Part shown: positions 8,286 to 16,937 of the stretch, one piece after another
Layout: the number at the start of each line of letters is the position of its first letter
How positions within the stretch are numbered: the stretch's first letter is position 1
NCBI GenBank assembly: GCA_958295895.1
Contig: CATQHI010000009.1
Coordinates: forward strand, 124,001-188,000
Length of the DNA stretch: 64,000 nucleotides
Reading direction: 5' to 3'
From: Saprospiraceae bacterium
GTDB lineage: Bacteria > Bacteroidota > Bacteroidia > Chitinophagales > Saprospiraceae
Made by a program: the position numbers and the translations under genes
Notes under the pieces: model-generated
What the model was told of the DNA's origin: nothing
Seen by the model: only the letters and a program-made list of their open reading frames with translations
Databases searched by the model: none

Positions 8286-9068
8286 GCCCCTACGCCCCGT
8301 ACCCCACTTCCCGAATCGTCCCTGGTAGAACGGGTAGCCTCCCGCGTCCTGGCCTCGGCCGTAGGCCCCCACCAGTACCTCACCCTTCCGCACCTGGTCC
8401 GGCTATTCCAGGAGGCGGCCATGCGCAATACCGACCGGCTGGGCATCTCCACCCCCGAATTGATGCGCCGCTTCGGCCTAACCTGGGTGCTGCACCGCCA
8501 GCTGATCGTCGCCCAGCGGTGGCCCAGCCTGGGGGAGGAGGTCAGCGTACTTACCGTACCGACGCGGGTGGAGCGCGGCCTGGTGACCATCCGCGACTTC
8601 TACCTACTCGACGCTAGGGGCCGGCCGATGATCACCTCCACCACGGCCTGGTCGGTGATGAACACCGCCAGCCGCCGCATCAAGCCACTGCCTACGGCCA
8701 TCAACGACCTCCTGAAGGATTTACCGCCACCGGAGCGACACCTACCCTGGCCACCGCACAAGGTGGTCGCGGCGGAAGCGGTGGACCGTGAACGCAGCTT
8801 CCGGGTGGCCTTTGCCCACCTGGACTTCAACAACCACCTCACCAACCCCGCCTTCGCCGAGCTGATGGTGGAACCCCTCGGGGCCGACTTCCTCACCCAC
8901 CACCTGCCCCGCCGGGCCGAGCTGGCCTACCACCGCGAGGCCCGCTACGGCGATCGCCTCACCGCCGGTAGCCTCCCGGAGCCGGGTGCCGCCCTGGCGT
9001 TCCGGCATCGACTCCGGCGGGGGGACGAGCTACTGGCCGCCATGGAGACCGAGTGGATGCCGCGGTAG
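8283..9068 (+). CDS. Acyl-ACP thioesterase family protein
   Basis: Up to 261 residues with two hotdog domains: the first around HLVRLFQEAAMRNTDRLGI (about residues 35-130), the second around VAFAHLDFNNHLTNPAF (about 175-260), where HLDFNNHLTN carries the Asn/His of the fat-type thioesterase active site. The predicted role is hydrolysis of acyl-ACP or acyl-CoA. The start is uncertain: the TTG at 8283 sits inside a -7 box, the next in-frame ATG (8421) would cut the first hotdog helix, and no ATG or GTG lies between. Either a rare start is used or a base is wrong near the start. Confidence 0.8.
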   Translation: MAPTPRTPLPESSLVERVASRVLASAVGPHQYLTLPHLVRLFQEAAMRNTDRLGISTPELMRRFGLTWVLHRQLIVAQRWPSLGEEVSVLTVPTRVERGLVTIRDFYLLDARGRPMITSTTAWSVMNTASRRIKPLPTAINDLLKDLPPPERHLPWPPHKVVAAEAVDRERSFRVAFAHLDFNNHLTNPAFAELMVEPLGADFLTHHLPRRAELAYHREARYGDRLTAGSLPEPGAALAFRHRLRRGDELLAAMETEWMPR

Positions 9069-9081
9069 TATCTTCGATCAT

Positions 9082-9104
9082 CCTTGCACCCGCGACCCCG
9101 CCCC
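9082..9104 (+). repeat. Dispersed C-rich repeat, copy A
   Basis: The phrase CTTGCACCCGCGACCCCGCC with flanking C residues (23 bases) recurs exactly at 59496-59518. It sits one base before the start codon of the serine hydrolase, reading in the same direction as the gene. Its TCCTTGCA start resembles a -7 box. Confidence 0.7.
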
Positions 9105-9105
9105 T

Positions 9106-10428
9106 ATGCGTGTACTGTTGTTGTTTTTACTGTGGAATGTAAGCCTGCACGCTCAGGATACGCTGGCCCTGGTCGACTCGATCCGCGCCGTGCTCCAAGA
9201 AGGTATTGCCGGTGGAGCCTTCCCCGGCGCCCAGGTGCTGGTGTGGCATAAGGGGGAGCCGCTGGTGCACGTCACGGCCGGCTACCATACCTACGAAAAC
9301 CTGCGCCCTACCCGCCCGGACGATGTCTACGACCTGGCCTCGGTAACCAAGACCAGCTCCGCCCTGCTGGTACTCATGCAGCAGTACGGGGAGCACCGGC
9401 TGAACCTCGATGCGCCGCTGGGTATCCTCTTTGAGGAGCTCAAGCAGACCGATAAGCAGCAGATTCCGCTGCGCTCCGTGCTGGCCCACCGCGCCGGCCT
9501 GCTGCCCTGGGTGCCCTACTGGCAGACGACCCTGCGCGGGGAGGCCCGCTACCCCTGGCGGAAAGACTGGGACGCCACGCGTACCAACGACCGGCGCTTC
9601 CGCTGGGCCACCATCCGGGCCGATAGCTCGGCCCGCTTCCCGATCCGGCTGACGGACGATATGTGGCTGCACCGCAAATACCGCCAGCGGCACATCTACC
9701 GGGCCATCCGTAAATCGCCGCTCAAGCCGCCCGGGGAGTACGCCTACTCCGGACTGCTCTTTTACCTGCTACCGGCTTACGTGGAACGCACCACGGGTAC
9801 GGACTACCGGCAGTACCTACGCGACAACTTTTACGATCCGCTGGGAGCCACTACGCTGGGCTACCGGCCGCTGGACCGGGGCATCCCCCTCGACCGCATC
9901 GTACCCACCGAGGTGGACACCTTCTTTCGCATGGATACCCTGCACGGGGTGGTGCACGACGAGGGGGCGGCCATGATGGACGGCGTGAGTGCCAATGCGG
10001 GGCTGTTCTCCTCGGCCGAGGACCTGGCCAAACTGTACCAGATGCTGCTCAACGGCGGTACCTACGAGGGCCGGCGCTACCTGACCGAAGAGGCCATCCG
10101 GGAGTTTACCCGCTACCAGTACCCGGAGGAGGGCAACCGGCGCGGGCTGGGCTTCGATAAGCCGCTGCTGGAGTACGATGCGGCCACCAGCTCGGTGGCC
10201 GAGGCGGCCTCGCCGGCTAGTTTCGGGCACAGCGGCTACACGGGCACCTTCGTGTGGGTCGATCCGGAGTACGACCTATTATATGTATTCCTGAGTAACC
10301 GCGTACACCCGAGCCGGGAGCGGGGGGCAATCTACTCCCTCAGTATCCGGCCGCGGATTCACACCCTGCTCTACTCCTTTATAAACCGGAGCGAGGAGAC
10401 GCCCGAACCGCGCCGTAGCCGCAGGTAA
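9106..10428 (+). CDS. Serine hydrolase, class C beta-lactamase fold
   Basis: A 440-residue exported enzyme: signal peptide MRVLLLFLLWNVSLHAQ, then the SxxK motif as SVTK in DLASVTKTSSALL (near residue 85), the YSG motif in GEYAYSGLLFYLLP in place of YxN, and HSG in SFGHSGYTGTFVW in place of KTG. These are the three active-site elements of esterase or peptidase-like members of the family; resistance activity is not implied. The ATG at 9106 follows the C-rich repeat directly. Its last 58 bases overlap the convergent T9SS gene. Confidence 0.9.
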   Translation: MRVLLLFLLWNVSLHAQDTLALVDSIRAVLQEGIAGGAFPGAQVLVWHKGEPLVHVTAGYHTYENLRPTRPDDVYDLASVTKTSSALLVLMQQYGEHRLNLDAPLGILFEELKQTDKQQIPLRSVLAHRAGLLPWVPYWQTTLRGEARYPWRKDWDATRTNDRRFRWATIRADSSARFPIRLTDDMWLHRKYRQRHIYRAIRKSPLKPPGEYAYSGLLFYLLPAYVERTTGTDYRQYLRDNFYDPLGATTLGYRPLDRGIPLDRIVPTEVDTFFRMDTLHGVVHDEGAAMMDGVSANAGLFSSAEDLAKLYQMLLNGGTYEGRRYLTEEAIREFTRYQYPEEGNRRGLGFDKPLLEYDAATSSVAEAASPASFGHSGYTGTFVWVDPEYDLLYVFLSNRVHPSRERGAIYSLSIRPRIHTLLYSFINRSEETPEPRRSRR

Positions 10429-12231
10429 TAGCTACCGGCCGGCAACCTGGAGACATCGATCGTAGCTCCCCGGGCTCTCAGGGCGACCTGCCCGTCGCTG
10501 CGGTATACCACTACGGACTGCTCGGGGTCGATCTCGCCGCTCAGGAAGACTTTGCTGACCGCCGGATTGGGGTACAGCGCAATCGTACCACTGTCGAGGC
10601 GTACGCTGATGGGGCCGTACACGGTCTCCGTGCCATCAAAATCGCGCTGCCGCAGCCGGTACAGGTTCTGGCCCGGAAAGGGCTGGTGGTCGACGTAGAC
10701 GTAGGTGCCATCGCCGGCAGGCACCTGTCCGATCTCGGTAAACACCCGGCCGGCCTTGCTGCGCTCCAGTACGAAGCGTCGTTGTCCTGCTCGCTGGCCG
10801 TGGCCCAGTCCAAGCGTACCGCTCGCTGCATCGGCGTGGCCGTGAAGTAGAGTAATTCTACCGGCGTGGCTACTACACTGGCGCAGGGGGGAAGCCTTTT
10901 TAGTGGGGTCGATGGAGGTGTAGGGCCGGTAGCCGCCGGCGGTGTTGCCGTCCGGATGCAGGGTGAGCGACTCGCCGTCGGGGGCATCGTCGAAGGCCGC
11001 CCGGGCCACGACCCGCCCCGCCGGATTGCGCAACGTGACGGTCTCGGGGGGAGTCGTTGTTTAGCCCCAGGAAACCACTGGCTACCCCGAATTCACAGGG
11101 TAGGCTGAGCGATTCGCTCTCCCCGGCAAACACCACGAAGCTCTCCTGCGGTCCCAGCACGGCCCCCTCCGAAAGGTGAAGCGGGGGCCGGAATTGGAGC
11201 CGTCGTGCAGGGGTGAAGCCACCCACTTCCACCTGCCGGTCGCCTACGTTATAGATCTCGACGAACTCGTCGCCGGCATTCACCTTGCCGTCCTGATTCA
11301 CATCCTCACCTGGGTCGGCCAGTACCTCGTTGATGACCAGGTCACTGGGGGCACACTGATCGGCGGGTACTTCGATGGGCAATTCGAGGTCGCAGTCGCC
11401 GCCGGAAACCCGCACTACATAGGACTGCCCCTCTAGTAAGTCTTCCACTACGATCTTGCCGTCCTGCACCCTAGCCGGATCGTCACCGGTGACTGCCCCC
11501 GCCCCCGCCCACGGTGACCGTCACACCCGCCTCGGCACCCCGGTAGGGCAGGCTCAGGCGCACGCCGTCGGCCACGGCGGTGGAAGGCGCTACAGTCGAG
11601 CCGGGGCTTTCTCAGCTTTACGCCACACACGGCATTGCAGCTACCGTCCGTGCCACTGGCCAGGAGTTGGAGGTTATCGAGGCCAGCTACATCGTCGCCA
11701 TTCTGGTCGAAGTACACCTCCAGGCGGGCGGTCTGGGCGGTACCGGGTATGCGTACCGTATCGGTGACCCAGCCGTCAGTAGAAACACCGCCGCCGTTGC
11801 GCCCGTCGATGAGCACCACCCGCTCGTGCAGGAAGCCGTCCAGGTAGAGCTCGTAACCAAAGTCATCGCCGCCGTCGTAGCCCACCACATTGTAGGCGAA
11901 CACGAAGCGGGGCACTGGTGAGATTACAGATCTCGCCGGCATCGAAGACAAGGCGGCCTACGGGGTCGCTGGCCAGGGCGTTATCTACATCCCGGGCCGC
12001 CCAGAAGTGCTCGCCGGCGTAGGCCGTGTCAATACCCTTAATCCGGGGTACCACGTTCCAGGTGGGCAGGCCGCCGCTGCCGTAGGGCGGCACGTTGGTG
12101 GTGTACGGGAGTTGTCCTTCCCGTTCTCCTTCAAACCCTGTATATATAAGGTATCCTGGGCGCGGCCGCAGGTGCTAAGGACGTAGAGAAGTAGAAGAGT
12201 CAGCAGGTGGCGGGTAGAAAAATACGTTCAT
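10371..12231 (-). CDS. Secreted lamin-tail/T9SS sorting-domain protein, frame-broken
   Basis: One gene spread over all three minus frames. Reading from 12231, MNVFFYP shifts into a signal peptide [14 protein letters not shown] ending RAQ. Then come a CBM-like beta region (11450-11950), a lamin-tail domain with [18 protein letters not shown] and DEFVEIYN (about 11240-11345), a [10 protein letters not shown]...[12 protein letters not shown] linker typical of T9SS proteins, and a C-terminal sorting domain ([13 protein letters not shown]...SYYLRLRRG). At least five indels are needed, near 12216, 12145, 11925, 11450-11600 and 10790-10900. Codons stay sensible between breaks, so sequence error is likelier than decay. 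It is exported through the type IX system by inference. Confidence 0.75.
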
Positions 12232-12292
12232 ACGGTTTTTACCGCAATGGTCGGCCGCCCCACTCTACTATTCGTGGAGTGGTGTTAAGTTT

Positions 12293-12300
12293 TATCTTTG
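12293..12300 (+). promoter_or_regulatory. -7 box of cca
   Basis: TATCTTTG is an exact match to the Bacteroidota TAnnTTTG element. Only 8 bases separate it from the ATG at 12309, so the transcript would have almost no leader. Confidence 0.6.
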
Positions 12301-12308
12301 CGGCCGGT

Positions 12309-13726
12309 ATGGTATTTCAAATTCGGGACGACGAACGCAGGATTTTCGAGGTTATCGGCCGGGCCGCCGGGCAGCTCGGTTTTCCGACCTACGTGGTGGG
12401 GGGCTACGTGCGCGACCGCCTGCTGGCCCGCCGAGTAAGGACCTGGACATCGTCTGCGTAGGCAGCGGCATCGAACTGGCGCAGTGCGTGGGCGATAGTC
12501 TGCAGCCCCGTAGCCGGGTGACCGTCTATAAGCGCTTCGGCACTGCCGCCCTGCGTCACCACGACCTCGAGATCGAATTCGTAGGGGCCCGCAAGGAAAG
12601 CTACCGCTCGGATAGCCGCAAGCCCACCGTGGAGTCGGGGAGCCTGGCCGACGATCAGCTACGGCGCGACTTCACGATCAACGCCCTGGCCATCAGCCTC
12701 AACGAACGGGACTACGGCACCATCATCGACCCCTTCAACGGACTGGAGGACCTGGAGGCTAAGCGTATCGTTACCCCCCTGGAGCCGGGCAAGACCTTCA
12801 GTGACGACCCCCTGCGGATGCTACGGGCCATCCGCTTCGCTACCCAACTGGGATTTTCCATTGATCCGGTGACCTTCCGGGCCATCCAGGAGTACGCCGA
12901 CCGGATGCGCATCATCAGTTGGGAGCGCATTGCCACCGAGCTCAATAAGATCATGCTGGCCCCGAAGCCGAGCGTAGGCTTACTGCTACTCGACCGGGCC
13001 GGACTGTTGGAGTACATCCTGCCCGAGCTAGCCGCTCTCAGGGGCGTCGAGAGCCGTAACGGCCGCAAGCACAAGGACAATTTTATCCACACCACCAAGG
13101 TGGTCGATAAACTGGCCCGCAAGAGCCCCGACCTCTGGCTGCGGTGGGCGGCCCTGCTGCACGACATCGGCAAGGCCCGCACCAAGCGTTGGGAACCGGA
13201 GGCGGGCTGGACCTTCCACGCCCACGATGCGGTGGGAGAGCGGATGGTGCCTAAGGTATTCCGCCGCCTGCGGCTGCCCAACGATAGGCTGAAGTACGTA
13301 CAGAAGCTCGTGGCCCTGCACCAGCGGCCTATTTCCCTGACCCAGGAGGAGATCAGCGACTCGGCCGTGCGCCGCATCCTATTCGATGCCGGCGAGGACA
13401 TCGATGACCTGATGACACTCTGCGAGAGCGACATCACCAGCAAGAATCCGCGCAAGGTGAGGCGCTACCTCGAAAACTACGAGCGGCTCCGCGAGCGGAT
13501 GCGTGAGATCGAGGGAAAGGACCACCTGCGCAACTGGCAGCCCCCCATTAGCGGGGAGCTCATCATGGAGACTTTTGGCATCCCCCCGAGCCGGGAGGTG
13601 GGCCAAATCAAGGATGGGGTACGGGAGGCCATCCTCGACGGCGACATCGCCAATGAGTACGGGCCAGCCTACGCCAAGATGCTAGAGGTGGCGGCGCAAC
13701 TCTCGATCACGCCAGTGGGGGCATGA
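12309..13726 (+). CDS. cca: CCA tRNA nucleotidyltransferase/poly(A) polymerase family with HD domain, one frameshift
   Basis: The N-terminal nucleotidyltransferase signature GGYVRD is at residues 33-38 and is followed, after a frame break near 12433, by KDLDIVCVG carrying the catalytic Asp pair. The remaining 12436-13726 is open: RRDFTINAL and DPFNGLEDL, the tRNA head region ([17 protein letters not shown]), and an HD phosphohydrolase motif LLHDIGK at about 13,160. The enzyme adds or repairs the tRNA 3' CCA end. Restoring one base in the CGCCGAGTAAGG stretch joins the two parts perfectly, which points to a single missing base. It begins just after its -7 box and ends before an intrinsic terminator. 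Confidence 0.88.
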
Positions 13727-13731
13727 CGGGC

Positions 13732-13762
13732 AAAAAATAGGGGATTATTCCCTGTTTTTTTA
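13732..13762 (+). terminator. Intrinsic terminator of cca
   Basis: The stretch is AAAAAATAGGGG, a short ATTA loop region, then TTCCCTG and a run of T residues. The stem lies a few bases after the cca stop. Confidence 0.75.
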
Positions 13763-13763
13763 C

Positions 13764-13790
13764 CACACCCCACGGTTGTGGGGTGGTACC
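13764..13790. repeat. G/C hairpin between cca terminator and RNA candidate
   Basis: TACCA plus CCCCAC pairs with GTGGGG plus TGGTA around a GGTT loop, with a two-base bulge. It is a strong hairpin without a clear T tract; its role is unknown. Confidence 0.55.
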
Positions 13791-13807
13791 CCCCCTACCC
13801 CCACCCC

Positions 13808-13815
13808 TATCTTTG
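13808..13815 (+). promoter_or_regulatory. -7 box before the candidate RNA
   Basis: An exact TATCTTTG box stands in a region with no open reading frame, followed about 6 bases later by a series of hairpins. Confidence 0.55.
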
Positions 13816-13820
13816 AGGTA

Positions 13821-14028
13821 TCGAAAGGGAAGGTGCAACTTCTCTTTCGTGGTTTTCCAAAAAGCGTGTTCATTTGATTTGGTGGAGGGATTGTTGGTTT
13901 TTCCCCACCGGTTTTTGAAGGTTTGTATTGTAATCCCTGGCGCCAAGGCGCTCTAAATTCCAGTTATTTCGGTAGTTAGAAAACTACGACCAAAGGTCCG
14001 CACCACGTGCGGGCCTTTCTTTGTTTTA
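13821..14028 (+). ncRNA. Candidate structured small RNA
   Basis: About 208 bases lie between a -7 box and a terminator with no credible coding frame. In order: hairpin 13822-13849 (CGAAAGGGAAG pairing with CTTCTCTTTCG, one G-T pair), a GGTGG...CCACC hairpin (about 13880-13909), a compact GCGCC-AA-GGCGC hairpin (13940-13951), a GTAGTT-AGAA-AACTAC hairpin (13972-13987), and the terminator at 13992-14018. I looked for 6S, tmRNA, SRP RNA and RNase P signatures and saw none. The evidence is structural only. Confidence 0.5.
13992..14028 (+). terminator. Intrinsic terminator of the RNA candidate
   Basis: AAAGGTCCGCAC pairs with GTGCGGGCCTTT around a CAC loop (12 pairs, one T-G), then CTTTGTTTTAG. 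The reverse complement also ends in CTTTGG, so it may also serve the minus-strand glycosyltransferase that stops at 14026. Confidence 0.8.
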
Positions 14029-15336
14029 GGCCGGTACGCTGCGCCTGCCACGTTCCCAAAGATAGTACCCAGCCACCAAAGTATACTCCACCCCCACCAG
14101 CACGAGGTTTTCTTGGTAGGGCTCGGTGACGTAGCTGGTGTAGGTAAGCATGATCAAAAAGGACCAGAGGAGGGGGAAGTGCCAGGAGGTGAATATGCAC
14201 AGTACGATCGGCACGGCCAGGTACCAGGGGTGGACCGTCGTGGCGCAGAGTAGGTAGATGACAAAGGCGGCCAGCCACAGCCCCGGTAGACTACGCCAGT
14301 CGGTGCGGTTATCGGATAGTGCTACGATGAGAATGATTCCGGCAGCCACCTGCGCCAGCACCGGACCAAAACGGGCGATTTGATTCCAGCCCAGCTCGTA
14401 GTAGCCGTAGGCCCGTAGCAGATAGTACACGCTCGCGTTGAACTCAAACTTGCGGAAGTAGAGCTCCAGGCTCCCCCCGAACCCCTCCACGAAGCCACTG
14501 CCCACGAGCAGGGGCAGAAAGAGTAGCCCCGTTACCGCAGCAACTCCCCCGAAGAAGGTCCAGAACGGCCGCCCCCACAGGCGCTTGAGCAGAAAGGGGA
14601 GTAACATCAACGGCAGGAGCTTACTGGCTACGGACAGTGCCATTGCACCCGCGGCCCCGGCGTAGTTGCTTGTAGTGAGTAGGTGAAGGGACCAGAGCAG
14701 AAAGCAGACCATGGCTCCCTCGAAGTGGAGGTTGCCGACGATCTCCACGATGATGAGCGGGTTGAGCCAGTAGTAAAGTAGGCGCTCGGGCGGCAGGTGA
14801 AAGGTGAGAAGCAGCCGGTACAGTAGCAGTAAGCTACCCAGTTCGGCCAGGAAGAGCACCGACTTCATCACCACCGCCGCCCCGTACCAACTCGTAGGAC
14901 TGATCCAGGCCGCTAAGGTAAATACCCCCTGGGCAATAGGGGGATAAATGGTGTAATAGTCCGGGGAGTTGAGGCGATTAAACAGCGCCTGACCGAGCCC
15001 CTCCACGCCCTGACCTGGCTCCAGATAATAGGCTGGCAGGTGGGCGAAGGGATTGTGACCACTGACAACTAACCGACCGTCCCAGATGAAGCGGTATACA
15101 TCGTCGCTGAGCAGGGGAAAGGCAAACACCAGCAGGAGGCGCAGCGCAATGCCCAGTCCGATCCAGTACCGTAGTGGCGTGCCGAGGGGTCGCCAGATCA
15201 CCAGCAAGTAGCCCAGAAACGCCAGGGTGCAGGCACCGAAGAGGGAATGAAAATCCGTACGGTCTACCCCGTAGCCCAGGTACAGTACGCCCGCCGCCAG
15301 CAGGAAGGCTCCGGCGATGCGGGCGGCAAGCCTCAT
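14026..15336 (-). CDS. GT-C fold (GT87/DUF2029-like) membrane glycosyltransferase
   Basis: A 436-residue protein with about ten or more membrane segments. The first loop carries LLSDDVYRFIWDGR near residue 75, the acidic DD motif of polyprenyl-phosphate-sugar-dependent mannosyl or arabinosyl transferases, followed by a GHNPFAHLP stretch. The predicted role is transfer of a sugar from a lipid carrier on the outer face of the inner membrane; donor and acceptor are unknown. The start overlaps the stop of the flavoprotein gene (ATGA), so the two are translationally coupled. It ends at a shared terminator. Confidence 0.8.
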   Translation of the reverse strand: MRLAARIAGAFLLAAGVLYLGYGVDRTDFHSLFGACTLAFLGYLLVIWRPLGTPLRYWIGLGIALRLLLVFAFPLLSDDVYRFIWDGRLVVSGHNPFAHLPAYYLEPGQGVEGLGQALFNRLNSPDYYTIYPPIAQGVFTLAAWISPTSWYGAAVVMKSVLFLAELGSLLLLYRLLLTFHLPPERLLYYWLNPLIIVEIVGNLHFEGAMVCFLLWSLHLLTTSNYAGAAGAMALSVASKLLPLMLLPFLLKRLWGRPFWTFFGGVAAVTGLLFLPLLVGSGFVEGFGGSLELYFRKFEFNASVYYLLRAYGYYELGWNQIARFGPVLAQVAAGIILIVALSDNRTDWRSLPGLWLAAFVIYLLCATTVHPWYLAVPIVLCIFTSWHFPLLWSFLIMLTYTSYVTEPYQENLVLVGVEYTLVAGYYLWERGRRSVPA

Positions 15337-16901
15337 CCGCTCACCTTTGCGGCGACGGCGCGGGCCACGTTCTGCCCGTCCATGGCTGCACTCAGGATAC
15401 CACCGGCGAAGCCCGCCCCCTCCCCGCAGGGAAAAAGACTGGCTACCTCCGGGTGCTGGTAGGTCTTGCGGTCGCGGGGGATACGAACCGGAGAGGAGGT
15501 ACGGCTCTCGGTACCGATCACGTTGGCCTCGTCCGTGTAGTAGCCCCGCATCTTGCGGCCGAAGTCCCTGACGCCCTGGCGAAGCTTGGTGTAGATACTC
15601 GCCGGAAGTAACTCGTGCAGAGCCGCCGCGTGGAGGCCCGGGATGTAGCTTGTATCCGGTAGACCCTTAGATACCTTACCCTGTACGAAGTCGGTGAGCC
15701 GCTGGGCGGGGGCGCGCTGGCTACCGTCGCCGGACTGAAACATGGCCCGCTCGACGGATTGCTGAAGAGCCAGGCCGGCAAAGACACCATGATCCGCATA
15801 GGGAGTGAGGTCCTCAACTTCTACGGCAACTACAGTACCGGAATTAGCGTAAGGACTATCGCGCCGGCTCAGGCTCATCCCGTTGACGACCAGTTCGCCG
15901 GGGGCGGTGGCGGCCGGCACGACCAGTCCGCCCGGGCACATACAGAAGCTGAATACCCCGCGGTCACCGACCTGAGTAACGAGCTTGTAGCTACTGGCCG
16001 GTAGGTTCTCCTCCCGCTGCTCCTGTCCGTACTGGATCCTGTCGATCAGCGGCTGGGGGTGCTCGATGCGTACGCCGAGGGCGAAGGGTTTGGCCTCCAG
16101 TCGGATGCCGCGGGCGTGGAGGAGGTGGTACACGTCGCGGGCGGAGTGGCCGGTAGCCAGGATGTAGGCCTCGGCGGCGAGGCGGTAGGTTTGTCCTTCG
16201 GGATCGGTGATGAGTAGGGCGGTGAGATCTGCGGCGTACTCCAGGTCGGTGAGGCGGTGACCGAAGCGGATGTCGCCGCCGCAGCTTAGGATCGTCTCCC
16301 GCATATTGCTCACCACCCCGGGCAGCTTATTGGAGCCGATGTGGGGGTGGGCGTCGATGAGGATGTCTGACTGAGCACCGTGCTCGACCAGGGTACGCAG
16401 GGCCTTGAGGTAATTGCCGCGCTTGAGGCTACGGGTGTAGAGCTTGCCGTCGCTGTAGGTGCCGGCCCCGCCCTCGCCGAAGCAATAGTTGGAATCGGGG
16501 TCGACCACCCCCTCCTGCTGGATCGCCCGGAGGCTGCGGCGGCGGGCACGCACGTCCCGTCCGCGTTCGATGATGATGGGCCTGAGGCCGAGCTCGATCA
16601 GCTCCAGGGCGGCGAACATGCCGGCCGGGCCGCAGCCTACGATGGCCACGATGGGTGCCGCGGAAACGTCCTGTAGGTGGAACCCGGGGGGTGCCTCCGC
16701 CACCGGCTCGTCGGGTCGGTGCACGGCTACGCGCAGGCGGAAAACCGGGTCACTGCCGCGGGCATCAATACTACGGCGGTCGACGGTGAGCTCGCCCAGC
16801 TTAGCCTCGGGTAGCTTCGCCTGTTTACTGACGGCACGCCGCAGCGCGGCCGCATCGTGCAGGGCGGCGGGGGGAAGCTTGATCTCAACGGTGGTCGGCA
16901 T
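15333..16901 (-). CDS. COG2509-type FAD-dependent oxidoreductase
   Basis: A 522-residue flavoprotein. After an N-terminal region of about 90 residues comes an FAD-binding GxGxxG as VGCGPAGMFAALEL, then an IIIERG acid strand and a FGEGGAGTYSDGKL motif characteristic of the COG2509 family of uncharacterised dehydrogenases. The substrate is unknown. I chose the ATG at 16901 (MPTTVEIKLPP) because a TACCTTTG box lies at 16908-16915 directly upstream; starting at 16928 would put the promoter inside the gene. It overlaps the glycosyltransferase by four bases. Confidence 0.85.
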   Translation of the reverse strand: MPTTVEIKLPPAALHDAAALRRAVSKQAKLPEAKLGELTVDRRSIDARGSDPVFRLRVAVHRPDEPVAEAPPGFHLQDVSAAPIVAIVGCGPAGMFAALELIELGLRPIIIERGRDVRARRRSLRAIQQEGVVDPDSNYCFGEGGAGTYSDGKLYTRSLKRGNYLKALRTLVEHGAQSDILIDAHPHIGSNKLPGVVSNMRETILSCGGDIRFGHRLTDLEYAADLTALLITDPEGQTYRLAAEAYILATGHSARDVYHLLHARGIRLEAKPFALGVRIEHPQPLIDRIQYGQEQREENLPASSYKLVTQVGDRGVFSFCMCPGGLVVPAATAPGELVVNGMSLSRRDSPYANSGTVVAVEVEDLTPYADHGVFAGLALQQSVERAMFQSGDGSQRAPAQRLTDFVQGKVSKGLPDTSYIPGLHAAALHELLPASIYTKLRQGVRDFGRKMRGYYTDEANVIGTESRTSSPVRIPRDRKTYQHPEVASLFPCGEGAGFAGGILSAAMDGQNVARAVAAKVSG

Positions 16902-16907
16902 CGCACG

Positions 16908-16915
16908 CAAAGGTA
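16908..16915 (-). promoter_or_regulatory. -7 box of the COG2509 gene
   Basis: TACCTTTG on the minus strand matches TAnnTTTG exactly and ends 6 bases before the ATG, which suggests a leaderless or nearly leaderless message. Confidence 0.55.
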
Positions 16916-16937
16916 CGCACTGCCGCAAGTGGGCGGG

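Noticed and set aside
9106-10428. Antibiotic-resistance beta-lactamase
   Set aside because: The motifs (SVTK, YSG, HSG) are those of the esterase/peptidase-like branch common in Bacteroidota; there is no resistance context.
12155-12178. Similarity of signal-peptide DNA (CTTAGCACCTGCGGCCGC) to the dispersed C-rich repeat
   Set aside because: A similar phrase codes the signal-peptide end (TC-x-RAQ) of the amidohydrolase near 43445, so the likeness is explained by coding for a similar peptide.
13707-13946. A 79-codon minus-strand frame across the cca terminator and RNA candidate
   Set aside because: It crosses a terminator and hairpins, has no family features and no start context.
13821-14028. 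6S RNA, tmRNA, SRP RNA or RNase P RNA
   Set aside because: The ends do not pair as in 6S, there is no tRNA-like or tag-reading part, and no SRP GGAA/GCAG loop motif; length and layout differ.
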